Positions 1 through 6,729 of a DNA stretch of 10,921 nt are shown one piece after another (positions within the stretch are counted from its first letter, which is position 1; every line of letters starts with the position of its first letter). The notes below the pieces were generated by a model that saw only the letters and a program-made list of their open reading frames with translations, was not told the DNA's origin and searched no databases. The translations under genes were made by a program, and so were the position numbers. Origin of the DNA: an uncultured bacterium (GTDB lineage Bacteria; Cloacimonadota; Cloacimonadia; Cloacimonadales; Cloacimonadaceae); assembly GCA_938009275.1 (NCBI GenBank), contig CALLHY010000068.1:1-10921 (forward strand), given 5' to 3'.

Positions 1-80
1 TTAACCACATTAACCCACTAATACGTTAACCTGCTAACCCGTTAACCCGTTAACCTGATAACCTGATAACCCGTTAACCT
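1..80. repeat. Degenerate TTAACC-type short tandem repeat at left edge
   Basis: The words TTAACC, TAACCCG, TTAACCTGA and TAACCTGA follow one another with a spacing of about 7-10 bases up to position 80. The array is imperfect and is cut by the window edge, so its full size is unknown. Related words (TTAACCCT at 391, and a CTAACTAGTTAG palindrome at 407-418) reappear on the far side of the 22-bp array, as if one repeat field had been split by the element between. Function unknown; no ORF of interest crosses it. Confidence 0.6.
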
Positions 81-126
81 CTCTTTTCCTCTCTGGCTCT
101 TTTACTCTCTATTAAACAATCAAATG

Positions 127-211
127 TGTCGCCCCCAAGGGGCTTGATATTGGTGGGTGCCTTGTTCCTGAGGCTTACGCCTCAGGCTAGTATCTGTCGC
201 TCTTGCAGAGC
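127..211. repeat. REP-like palindromic element with paired hairpins
   Basis: Three short hairpins lie in 85 bases. GCCCC-CAA-GGGGC at 131-143 and GCTCT-TGC-AGAGC at 199-211 each have a 5-bp stem and 3-base loop, each is preceded by TGTC, and their starts are 68 bases apart. Between them CCTGAGGC-TTAC-GCCTCAGG (167-186) is a perfect 8-bp stem with a 4-base loop. The two outer stems differ by paired C-to-T and G-to-A changes, so base pairing is kept while sequence is not. From memory, elements of this general shape (GCCCC/GGGGC hairpin plus CCTGNGGC/GCCNCAGG hairpin) recur between genes in many unrelated bacteria; that resemblance was not tested here. A REP-like or IS200-type derived element is one explanation. 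Confidence 0.55.
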
Positions 212-356
212 TTAGAAGTTGCCATTGCAAAGATTAGAAGTCCATCTTACAGAGCTTTGATGTTGCCATTGCAAAGATTAGAAGTTCATCTTACAGAGCT
301 TAGAAGTTGCTCTTGCAAAGATGAGAAGTTGCCCTTGCAGTGCTTAGATGTTGCCA
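203..356. repeat. 22-bp tandem repeat, seven copies
   Basis: Seven consecutive 22-base units start at 203, 225, 247, 269, 291, 313 and 335. The consensus is close to TTGCARAGMTTAGAAGTTGC plus CM. Odd copies tend to carry GAGCT and even copies AAGAT at the same place, so units 1+2, 3+4 and partly 5+6 form a 44-bp higher-order repeat. There are no spacers, so this is not a CRISPR. A 63-codon open frame runs through it from a TTG codon, but 22 is not a multiple of three, it lacks a ribosome binding site, and its protein is only the repeat read in rotating frames; I treat it as non-coding. The first unit overlaps the second TGTC hairpin of the preceding element, so the array may have grown from it. 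Confidence 0.85.
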
Positions 357-462
357 ATGACGCTTCTCCAAAGCTAAGATGCATCACGCATTAACCCTCA
401 AACTCACTAACTAGTTAGCCCTTTAGTCTGCTACCTATTTTTTTATGCCGAACAAGAGCATC

Positions 463-523
463 CCTGCTGCTTCCTTGCTGCTATCCTGTATTCGACACAG
501 GATAGCAGCAAGGAAGCAGCAGG
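463..523. repeat. Perfect 27-bp inverted repeat (long hairpin)
   Basis: The arm at 463-489 is matched exactly by its reverse complement at 497-523, leaving a 7-base loop (ATTCGAC). The arm is itself built of CTGCTGCTTCC-TTGCTGC words, so it has weak internal repetition, and a further partial copy (GCAAGCAG) follows the right arm. No T-run follows on either strand, so it does not look like an intrinsic terminator. A palindromic mobile or MITE-like element, or a structured transcript end, are possible; nothing in the sequence decides between them. It lies about 65 bases upstream of the promoter proposed for the secreted protein gene. Confidence 0.85.
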
Positions 524-586
524 CAAGCAGATGACATCAAACAAAAATTTCACCGATGAAGAACCAACAAGTATTGATTATTATAT

Positions 587-615
587 TGGAGAGTCCCCGC
601 TCAAGAAAATATAAT
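587..615 (+). promoter_or_regulatory. Candidate promoter of the secreted protein gene
   Basis: A perfect TATAAT lies at 610-615 and a weak -35 (TGGAGA, 4 of 6) at 587-592, spacer 17. Transcription would start near 622, giving a leader of about 40 bases. A GAGAGG ribosome binding site at 651-656 sits 5 bases before the ATG at 662. A TTGACA at 617-622 is a second candidate -35, but no good -10 follows at the right distance. Confidence 0.4.
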
Positions 616-661
616 CTTGACAAAATTGCAGCGTTAAGCATCATATCTCCGAGAGGTATTT

Positions 662-3508
662 ATGAATAAGCTGATATTATTGGGTGTCCTGCTTACAGCA
701 GTTGGAATGCTGACGGCAGAGTTAGTATGGCCCCAACCGGTCATAGTGCACAATTATGCAAATGTGGAGTACACCGGCAATTCTCTGCAGACCTCCGATG
801 GCTGTCATTTACTGATGTGGGAACAGAATGATAACGGTTACCCCTGCTACAAGCTACGTCTTTATGACCATCAGTACCAACCGCTTTGGGAAACACCTCT
901 TACTTTTCCCAGAAGCTATGGAGTTTATAAACTGCTAGAAACCTCCGACCAGGCTTTTTCGATTGCCTTTTGCTACTCATCAAGTATCCGTGCCCACAAG
1001 ATATCCCGTACTGGTGAGTTACTATGGGGCCAACACGGAATAATCATAACGGGTTATTGGGTTGGTACCGTAGTCGACATAGTAGCCGACCACAATGGTG
1101 GGGTGTATGTTTCCTGGTATGGGAGATATAACGGAATTAATGGCGAATCTCGCTGCGCCATCCAGCATCTGGATACCTCAGGAGCCATAACCATGCCATC
1201 TGCTTATGTATTCTTGGATGATGCTGGAAGCTGCTACACCAATATGTTGATCTTGCCGGACGACAGCGTGCTGGTCGCCTGGAGTTTACAGGGTATAGTG
1301 AAAGTTCAACGGGTGAACTATTCCGGGCAGTTTATGTGGACTCAACCGCTTAGCGTGGCATCTACAGCCAATCATCCCATCGGGAGGTTATGCGCGTTTG
1401 AGGATTCCTCCTTCGCGTTGTGTGTGAATAATTATAACAGTCTGGATGTTCAGCGTTACAGCTATTCCGGCACTGCCTTGTGGCCACAGCCCGTTACCGC
1501 CATCAGTACCGACTCGATTGATAACTCACCCCTGCAAGCAGTCACGGGGTCTGATAATAGCATATTTATCACTGCGGTAGCCTATTATGGCAAATATCTA
1601 CAGAAGATCAGCGGCGATGGCATACTACAATATGGTACTGGGATAAATCTCACTACAGATATCGGAAATATGGAGTTGGTCACTCAGGCAATGCCTGATG
1701 CCAATGGTGGTTGCGTTCTGGTAGGCATCATGTCTGGCAATCCTGGTAGTATTAAAACGATTCAGGTGAGTGGTGCAGGCACCTTCATTGTGTATGACTT
1801 TGCCAATAATACTAGCTATAAAAGGTACCCCTCTGCTCACAGATATGGCAATTCCATATGCATTGAATGGCAGGAAAAGGAGACCATGCGCAGCGGACTC
1901 AAAGTGCAGATACTGAACCAGCAATATCAGCCGCAACTTGCAGCCAATGGAATGGAACTGGTGTATGGAGAATCTGGAAGGGTAAAGGAAGTGAAGACCT
2001 CTGCCCGCACCAATGGCTGTGCTGTGATCTGGGATCAAGCTTTACTGGCCACTTCGCCTTGGGATCTGTACCTGCAGTTATACACATCTGAAGGACAACC
2101 TGTATATAACGCAAACGGTCTTAAAATCAACCGTCCCAGCAGTTCCCGTAATGGTGCCAGTGAGGTTTGCTGCAAGGGCAACCTCACTTTGGTAGTTTGG
2201 GGGGAAGAGCTGGATAGCGTGGTCAGCAGACGCTACCAGATAATTGACGCTGCAGGGAACAACCTGCTTCCTGAAGGTGGTTTTCAGCTTGGGACGATTA
2301 CCCAAAGCGTCGGCTGGGTAAATATAAGCACCTATTTGGACGATTGGTATGTGATATGGTCGCAATCCAACAGCATTTGGGGCCAGAAGATTAGCGGCAT
2401 TACACCACTTTGGGGAGATGGAATCCAAATTACCCAGCCCCATCCAGATATCTCCGGAGCATTTGGGAGTGTCAAGCTGGAATGGCCCTGGCTAACCTGG
2501 ACTTTGGGAATAAGACCAATGCTAGCCTGCCTGGATGACAATGGTGTTATCATAAATGGATTTCCCCAATGGGGATTAGACATGCCGGATCAATATGGAA
2601 CAGCGTCGTTATTCAAGCATACATTCACCGTCTGCGGAGAGAACATGCATGTGGTGCTTGATTTCGCTCGAACCTATTACTTGTACCCTAATAATCACGA
2701 ATATGTAGAATATACATTCACGCATACTATGATAAACAGGCAGGGAGATTATATGTTCAATTTAGCTCAACTGCCAGTGGATATCAATTACAATGTGTTC
2801 AGTCGCAACAATATGATTTATGTCGGGAATCGTGCCAACGACTATGAGGTTCGGGAGTATAACACTATCGGCTATCAAACTGCCATTCATTATATCCCGG
2901 TTGTTGCATTTTCATACAACGGTTGGCAGGTTTTGGGTACTAACGACCAATCTAACGGCAACTTGCTAATGTTTGTAAGGGGTTATGTAGACTCTTCACC
3001 CGCCTTAAGGCACTTCTACATCACGCCCTCGTGGCAACTTGTCGTGCCGATTTATTCTGTAGTATTAACGGGAGGTAACTTTCCTCCTTCTATATCCATG
3101 CTGGAAGATCGCGCCTGGATTGCCCAGGCATGTGGACTGGTTAACGGCTATAATGAATCTGCAACCGTGTCCCTTCAGAGTGTGACATTAACAGGCACAG
3201 CCAATCCAAACCCGGATTCCCAGTCCCCGGCAATGCCATATTTGGTTAGCTGTAGCCCCAATCCTTTCAACCCCAGCACCAGTATATCATTCAGCCTTCC
3301 CGAAGCCGGAATAACGTCAATCTGCGTATATGACTTGAAGGGCAGAAAGACCGCTACCCTCCAAAATGGCTTTATGAGTGCCGGAAAGCATAGCATAATA
3401 TGGAACGGTAAAGATTCAACCAGCCGAGACGTGGCTTCAGGCGTGTATATCCTACGTTTGGAGGCTGGCGGGAAGAGTCATTCCCGTAAAGTGACACTTC
3501 TGAAATAG
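662..3508 (+). CDS. Large secreted beta-rich protein with C-terminal sorting domain
   Basis: A protein of 948 residues begins with a clear Sec signal peptide: MNK, a hydrophobic stretch (residues 4-17), and a likely cut after LTA at residue 19. The body (about 20-850) has no enzyme motif that I recognise. It is rich in Trp, Tyr, Asn and Gly and contains recurring phrases of the kind LWPQPV, MWTQPL, LWGQHG and LWGDGI, alternating with strand-like segments such as GGCVLV and TLVVWG. That pattern resembles irregular beta-propeller-like repeats. The end (about 860-948) is a FlgD-like/type IX-type sorting domain: PNPFNPSTSISF from residue 866, then a YDLKGRK strand, a GKHSIIWNGKD turn and GVYILRLEAGG. 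In FCB-group bacteria such domains direct export to the surface or release. The gene stands alone, with non-coding DNA on both sides. Function of the body is unknown; surface adhesin or binding protein is a guess. Confidence 0.9.
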   Translation: MNKLILLGVLLTAVGMLTAELVWPQPVIVHNYANVEYTGNSLQTSDGCHLLMWEQNDNGYPCYKLRLYDHQYQPLWETPLTFPRSYGVYKLLETSDQAFSIAFCYSSSIRAHKISRTGELLWGQHGIIITGYWVGTVVDIVADHNGGVYVSWYGRYNGINGESRCAIQHLDTSGAITMPSAYVFLDDAGSCYTNMLILPDDSVLVAWSLQGIVKVQRVNYSGQFMWTQPLSVASTANHPIGRLCAFEDSSFALCVNNYNSLDVQRYSYSGTALWPQPVTAISTDSIDNSPLQAVTGSDNSIFITAVAYYGKYLQKISGDGILQYGTGINLTTDIGNMELVTQAMPDANGGCVLVGIMSGNPGSIKTIQVSGAGTFIVYDFANNTSYKRYPSAHRYGNSICIEWQEKETMRSGLKVQILNQQYQPQLAANGMELVYGESGRVKEVKTSARTNGCAVIWDQALLATSPWDLYLQLYTSEGQPVYNANGLKINRPSSSRNGASEVCCKGNLTLVVWGEELDSVVSRRYQIIDAAGNNLLPEGGFQLGTITQSVGWVNISTYLDDWYVIWSQSNSIWGQKISGITPLWGDGIQITQPHPDISGAFGSVKLEWPWLTWTLGIRPMLACLDDNGVIINGFPQWGLDMPDQYGTASLFKHTFTVCGENMHVVLDFARTYYLYPNNHEYVEYTFTHTMINRQGDYMFNLAQLPVDINYNVFSRNNMIYVGNRANDYEVREYNTIGYQTAIHYIPVVAFSYNGWQVLGTNDQSNGNLLMFVRGYVDSSPALRHFYITPSWQLVVPIYSVVLTGGNFPPSISMLEDRAWIAQACGLVNGYNESATVSLQSVTLTGTANPNPDSQSPAMPYLVSCSPNPFNPSTSISFSLPEAGITSICVYDLKGRKTATLQNGFMSAGKHSIIWNGKDSTSRDVASGVYILRLEAGGKSHSRKVTLLK

Positions 3509-3807
3509 AGCCTCATTAATGATCTTTGGTCTGGTCACTGCTATCAAATCACATGCTGTGGTTTTCCCAAATGAATACTCTATAGATATGCCACCTTTTT
3601 GATTTGTGTTTTCGTCAGTTTATCTCTTAAGCTCCATTGATACTCCGGAAGAGAGTTCGGGTTATCATCTTCTGTGGATTGCCGCAGCCCAGTCAGAGAT
3701 TATCCTTATAACTGGCAGTCTCAAGTTTCAGGTTTGAAGTACTTGTAAGGTTGACACAATAAGCCTGTCACATCTTTTGGAGAAAACGAGTGTGAGAGAA
3801 AGCTAAA
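3509..3807. other. Non-coding stretch between secreted protein and kinase genes
   Basis: No credible gene is present. No convincing stem followed by a T-run is seen after the stop at 3508. A TTGACA at 3751-3756 could be a -35 for the kinase gene, but the bases 15-18 downstream make only a poor -10. It forms one arm of a small inverted repeat, TGACA/TGTCA (3752-3756 and 3766-3770), that could bind a regulator; this is weak. Confidence 0.4.
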
Positions 3808-4632
3808 TTGAACAGCAAGAAACTACTGGCAATCCACGACCTGTCCGGCATTGGGCATACATCACTAATAGCAGTGGTGCCCATTATGTATCATTATGGC
3901 ATCCAAACGGCAATGCTACCGACCTCGCTGTTATCCACAAACACCTGTTACCCAGGTTATTATATGCAAGACAGCACTAAAATTATGCAAAACATCCTGC
4001 GTCACTGGTGTAAGCTAGGAATTAAGTTTAGCTGCATTTACAGCGGTTTTTTAGGAAGTCCTGAACAGGTGGATATATTAATTGAAGCAACGCAAAATCT
4101 GGCAGAAGATGGATGCCTGATAGTGGTTGATCCCGTATTGGCAGATGATGGCGAACTTTATAGCTGCTATGACAATAGCATGGTTAACGCGATGAAAAAA
4201 GCCATTGCCATAGCAGATTTGATTACTCCGAACTACACTGAAGCTTGTCTTTTAACCGATTCCCCATACCAAAGCCTGCCGGGAGGTGCAATGATACTTG
4301 CCATGTGCCAGCAAATGTGCGCCAGTGGTACGAATAAGGTTATTGTTACCAGTGTGCCGGCAGACAAAGGTACCAAAACATATTACTATGACTCTGCTTC
4401 AGGAAGTTTACAGTGCTTCGAATGCCGCTATATCCCTGCATTCTATCCCGGTACAGGCGATGTATTTGCCTCCCTTGTAACTGCCATGCTGCTTAATGGT
4501 GAAGATATAGTTTCCGCCATACAATTCGCAACAGGCTTTATCTATGATGCGATTAATAGAACCATAAGCATTGGCCGCGACCACCGGGAAGGCATATGCT
4601 TGGATATTATGCTAAAAAGTGTGCCCCGATAA
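3808..4632 (+). CDS. Pyridoxal/pyridoxamine kinase (PdxK/PdxY family)
   Basis: This 274-residue protein matches the ribokinase-fold pyridoxal kinase family, which phosphorylates pyridoxal, pyridoxamine or pyridoxine with ATP to make the cofactor PLP or its precursors in the cytoplasm. Seen in order: N-terminal AIHDLSGIGHTS (about 8-19), the PTSLLST segment (about 38-44), the YSGFLGS strand-loop (about 78-84), VVDPVLADDG (Asp-Pro substrate/metal region), the ITPNYTEA motif, and near the end PGTGDVFAS with the catalytic Asp at residue 218. Length is normal (E. coli PdxY has 287). The start is TTG: an in-frame TGA at 3793 rules out a longer protein, and the family's first strand begins right after this codon. 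A GAGAG at 3794-3798 may be the ribosome binding site. The related HMP kinase ThiD is an alternative, but the HDLSGIGHTS and PTSLLST motifs favour pyridoxamine kinase. The radical SAM gene follows after 72 bases. Confidence 0.88.
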   Translation: MNSKKLLAIHDLSGIGHTSLIAVVPIMYHYGIQTAMLPTSLLSTNTCYPGYYMQDSTKIMQNILRHWCKLGIKFSCIYSGFLGSPEQVDILIEATQNLAEDGCLIVVDPVLADDGELYSCYDNSMVNAMKKAIAIADLITPNYTEACLLTDSPYQSLPGGAMILAMCQQMCASGTNKVIVTSVPADKGTKTYYYDSASGSLQCFECRYIPAFYPGTGDVFASLVTAMLLNGEDIVSAIQFATGFIYDAINRTISIGRDHREGICLDIMLKSVPR

Positions 4633-4653
4633 AAGCTGTGCACAATCTACTTG

Positions 4654-4671
4654 ACACCATGGTGTTATAAT
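4654..4671 (+). promoter_or_regulatory. Extended -10 promoter overlapping a 12-bp palindrome
   Basis: TGTTATAAT at 4663-4671 is a perfect TGN-extended -10 element, expected to start RNA near 4678, about 27 bases before the ATG at 4705. Immediately before it is a perfect palindrome, ACACCATGGTGT (4654-4665), overlapping the TG extension. A regulator bound there would cover the promoter, so it is a candidate operator. The TTGACA at 4651 is only 9 bases from TATAAT and cannot be its -35 partner. Read-through from the kinase gene is equally possible. Confidence 0.5.
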
Positions 4672-4704
4672 AACAATAAGGCGCAAAAGCGGATTGAGAG
4701 TGTT

Positions 4705-6105
4705 ATGAAAGTATTAATGGTGTCACCCAGGGCTCGCACCGGTGGCTTGGAAAGCCTTAGAAAGGGAAATCAGATATTACAGGGATTGCTGTATGTGGCA
4801 GCAGCCGCCAGGGATGCTGGTCACGATACAACTGTTGTAGTGGCAGATAAGGATAATGTGGATAGCTTCATAGAGCGTTATCAACCAGATGTGCTGGGTG
4901 TATCCTGCGTTAGTGCCAGTTATCCAATTGCCCGGGAGCTGATAAAATACGTTAAACAGCAACACCCGGGAATAAAAACCATTATTGGCGGGCATCATGC
5001 CACCTTTATGTACAAAGAGACCTTTAGCGACACAGGTGTGGATTATATATGCCGTGGTGAAGGCGAGGAAGTATTCCCCCAGCTATTAGCCGCCCTGCAA
5101 GCCGGCAATCACTATCCTGACATTAGCGGTATTGTTTATTTGCGTGAAGGTAGCTACTACAACGATGACAAGATTGCCCTGTTACAAGATATAGAAAACC
5201 TTCCCCGCATCACGCGTGATCTAACTGCTCCTGAATTCAGCTTTTCGCCTAAGATTGTATCCTCTCGCGGCTGCCCCTATTTCTGCTCTTTTTGCAGCAT
5301 ATCCGCCTTTTATGGAGGTAGATATCGCAAGCGCAGTGTAAAAGCCGTAATCGCTGAGATCAAGGAATACATAAGCTGGGGCTACGATAGCTTCTGGTTT
5401 CATGATGACAACCTAACCGTTGATACCAAATGGATGGAGGAATTTTGCCAAGCGATTGAGGATGAAGGCATAAATTTTCACTTTAACTGCATGAGCCGCG
5501 TGGATACTATCTGCAACAATCCTGCCCTGATTGCCCGTATGGCAAAGGTGGGCTGTTCGCTAATGTCCATTGGAATCGAAAGCGGCATACCTGAAGTGTT
5601 GGAACGCATGCACAAAAAGATTAGCCTGGAGCAAATTAGAACCGCCATAAAGATACTCAACAAGCTTTCAATATCGCATAATTGGTATATGATTATCGGC
5701 TCGGCGGATGAATTTGACACCCCTAAGCATATAGAGCAAAACATCAGATTTTTCTGCTCGCTGCCCTTGGGTTACGTGGTTATTACCATCTTAACGCCCT
5801 TCCCGGGCACAGAGATATTTAACCGTTTGGTGACAGAAGATCGTATCCTGCATTACAATTGGGAAGATTATGACGCTATGCACTGTGTTTATAAACCGCT
5901 GGCTATGAGCCCCAAGGATATAGACGCTTATTTCCCAAATGCTTATGTTCGTGTGTACCTTAGCAAGGGTTGGCGTTTATTGCCGCTGTTTTACCACAGC
6001 TTTAAGCGCAAGGCAATACACCCAAGCACCATAATATCTGCTATTAAAACAATGTTTATGCATAAGGTTATGGGGATAGACTTCAGAAAAGCTCTTAATA
6101 AATAA
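4705..6105 (+). CDS. B12-binding-domain radical SAM protein, unknown substrate
   Basis: From the ATG at 4705 the protein has 466 residues. An open frame continues back to a TTG at 4651, but those 18 codons read through the palindrome and -10 box and are poorly protein-like; the ATG has a GAGAG site 4 bases upstream and starts directly on the first strand (MKVLMVSPRA). Residues 1-145 form a Rossmann-like cobalamin-binding-type domain with GVSCVSASYP and GGHHATF (95-101). The DxHxxG motif that ligates B12 is absent, as in many BchE-like members. Residues about 183-400 are the radical SAM barrel, with the iron-sulfur cluster cysteines C190, C194 and C197 (CPYFCSFC), FHDDNLT, and SIGIESG. A C-terminal tail of about 80 basic, partly hydrophobic residues may be substrate-specific. 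The family methylates, cyclises or rearranges varied substrates; the reaction here cannot be read from sequence. It may be co-transcribed with the pyridoxal kinase upstream. Confidence 0.88.
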   Translation: MKVLMVSPRARTGGLESLRKGNQILQGLLYVAAAARDAGHDTTVVVADKDNVDSFIERYQPDVLGVSCVSASYPIARELIKYVKQQHPGIKTIIGGHHATFMYKETFSDTGVDYICRGEGEEVFPQLLAALQAGNHYPDISGIVYLREGSYYNDDKIALLQDIENLPRITRDLTAPEFSFSPKIVSSRGCPYFCSFCSISAFYGGRYRKRSVKAVIAEIKEYISWGYDSFWFHDDNLTVDTKWMEEFCQAIEDEGINFHFNCMSRVDTICNNPALIARMAKVGCSLMSIGIESGIPEVLERMHKKISLEQIRTAIKILNKLSISHNWYMIIGSADEFDTPKHIEQNIRFFCSLPLGYVVITILTPFPGTEIFNRLVTEDRILHYNWEDYDAMHCVYKPLAMSPKDIDAYFPNAYVRVYLSKGWRLLPLFYHSFKRKAIHPSTIISAIKTMFMHKVMGIDFRKALNK

Positions 6106-6131
6106 TCTATTTATCCCTATATTACAAGTTG

Positions 6132-6728
6132 TTATGTCCATGAGCGTGCTTTTTGCTTTATGCTCTTAAGCAGTGCATCACATAGCATGCCAACGGCACC
6201 AATTACCGATATGTAAACCAGCATATCCTGGTAGCGCAACAAATAGCGGAAATCCAGTAGTCTATAGCCCATTCCGCTTTGGACTCCCAGCATCTCTGCG
6301 GCTATGATTGAGCTCCACCCTACTCCCCACAGCACACGAAATAGGTCTATTGCCTCTGCTTTACAAATTGGGAGCTCGATGTACCAAAACATATTCCAAC
6401 CAGATGTCCCGTCCAGTCTTGCTTGCTCAACAACTTGACGTGGGAGGTTGTTCAAGATTTGCAGGGTTACGATAACTCCATGAAAAGCCAGTGAGATAAG
6501 AAGAGTTATTCCCACCGCCATCTCGCCTATCCCGGCAAAAAGTATAATCAACGGTAGCCAGCAAAAAGGTGATATGTGCCTGATTACGTTTACTATGGGC
6601 ATGCTAAGCACTTCAATAAGTTTACTCTTATAGCACGCGTAACCAATGCTGATGCCAAGCACCCAGGAAAGAAGCGACCAGCCTGATACCCTTAAGAAAG
6701 TAATTGATAAATCTTGAATTAGAATCAT
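6132..6728 (-). CDS. ABC transporter permease, SsuC/TauC-like, short
   Basis: An inner-membrane permease of 198 residues with about five hydrophobic segments (roughly 14-33, 53-68, 70-90, 128-146, 169-187). The cytoplasmic EAA loop that docks the ATPase is clear at 101-120 (EQARLDGTSGWNMFWYIELP, with the conserved Gly and the final LP). RHISPFCWLPLIILFAGIGE matches the SsuC/TauC/ThiX-type aromatic-and-nitrogen-compound importer class. The protein begins where the second membrane helix of a normal member (about 250 residues) would, so the first helix is missing. Its ATG follows the stop of the lipoprotein gene after one base (TAGCATG), so no upstream extension is plausible without overlap, and translation is probably coupled. 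No ATPase gene follows: the convergent radical SAM gene ends 26 bases away, with no obvious bidirectional terminator between. Confidence 0.85.
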   Translation of the reverse strand: MILIQDLSITFLRVSGWSLLSWVLGISIGYACYKSKLIEVLSMPIVNVIRHISPFCWLPLIILFAGIGEMAVGITLLISLAFHGVIVTLQILNNLPRQVVEQARLDGTSGWNMFWYIELPICKAEAIDLFRVLWGVGWSSIIAAEMLGVQSGMGYRLLDFRYLLRYQDMLVYISVIGAVGMLCDALLKSIKQKARSWT

Positions 6729-6729
6729 G

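Noticed and set aside
203..356. CRISPR array
   Set aside because: Units are directly adjacent with no unique spacers and no cas genes are present.
203..394. 63-codon open frame starting with TTG
   Set aside because: It is the 22-bp array read in rotating frames, has no ribosome binding site, and resembles no protein.
463..523. Intrinsic terminator
   Set aside because: The stem is strong, but no T-run follows on either strand.
1625..2583. Several minus-strand open frames inside the secreted protein gene
   Set aside because: They overlap a gene with a signal peptide and a C-terminal domain in one continuous frame; they are shadows.
4651..4671. TTGACA and TATAAT as one promoter
   Set aside because: Both boxes are perfect but only 9 bases apart, too close for one sigma factor; the extended -10 reading is used instead.
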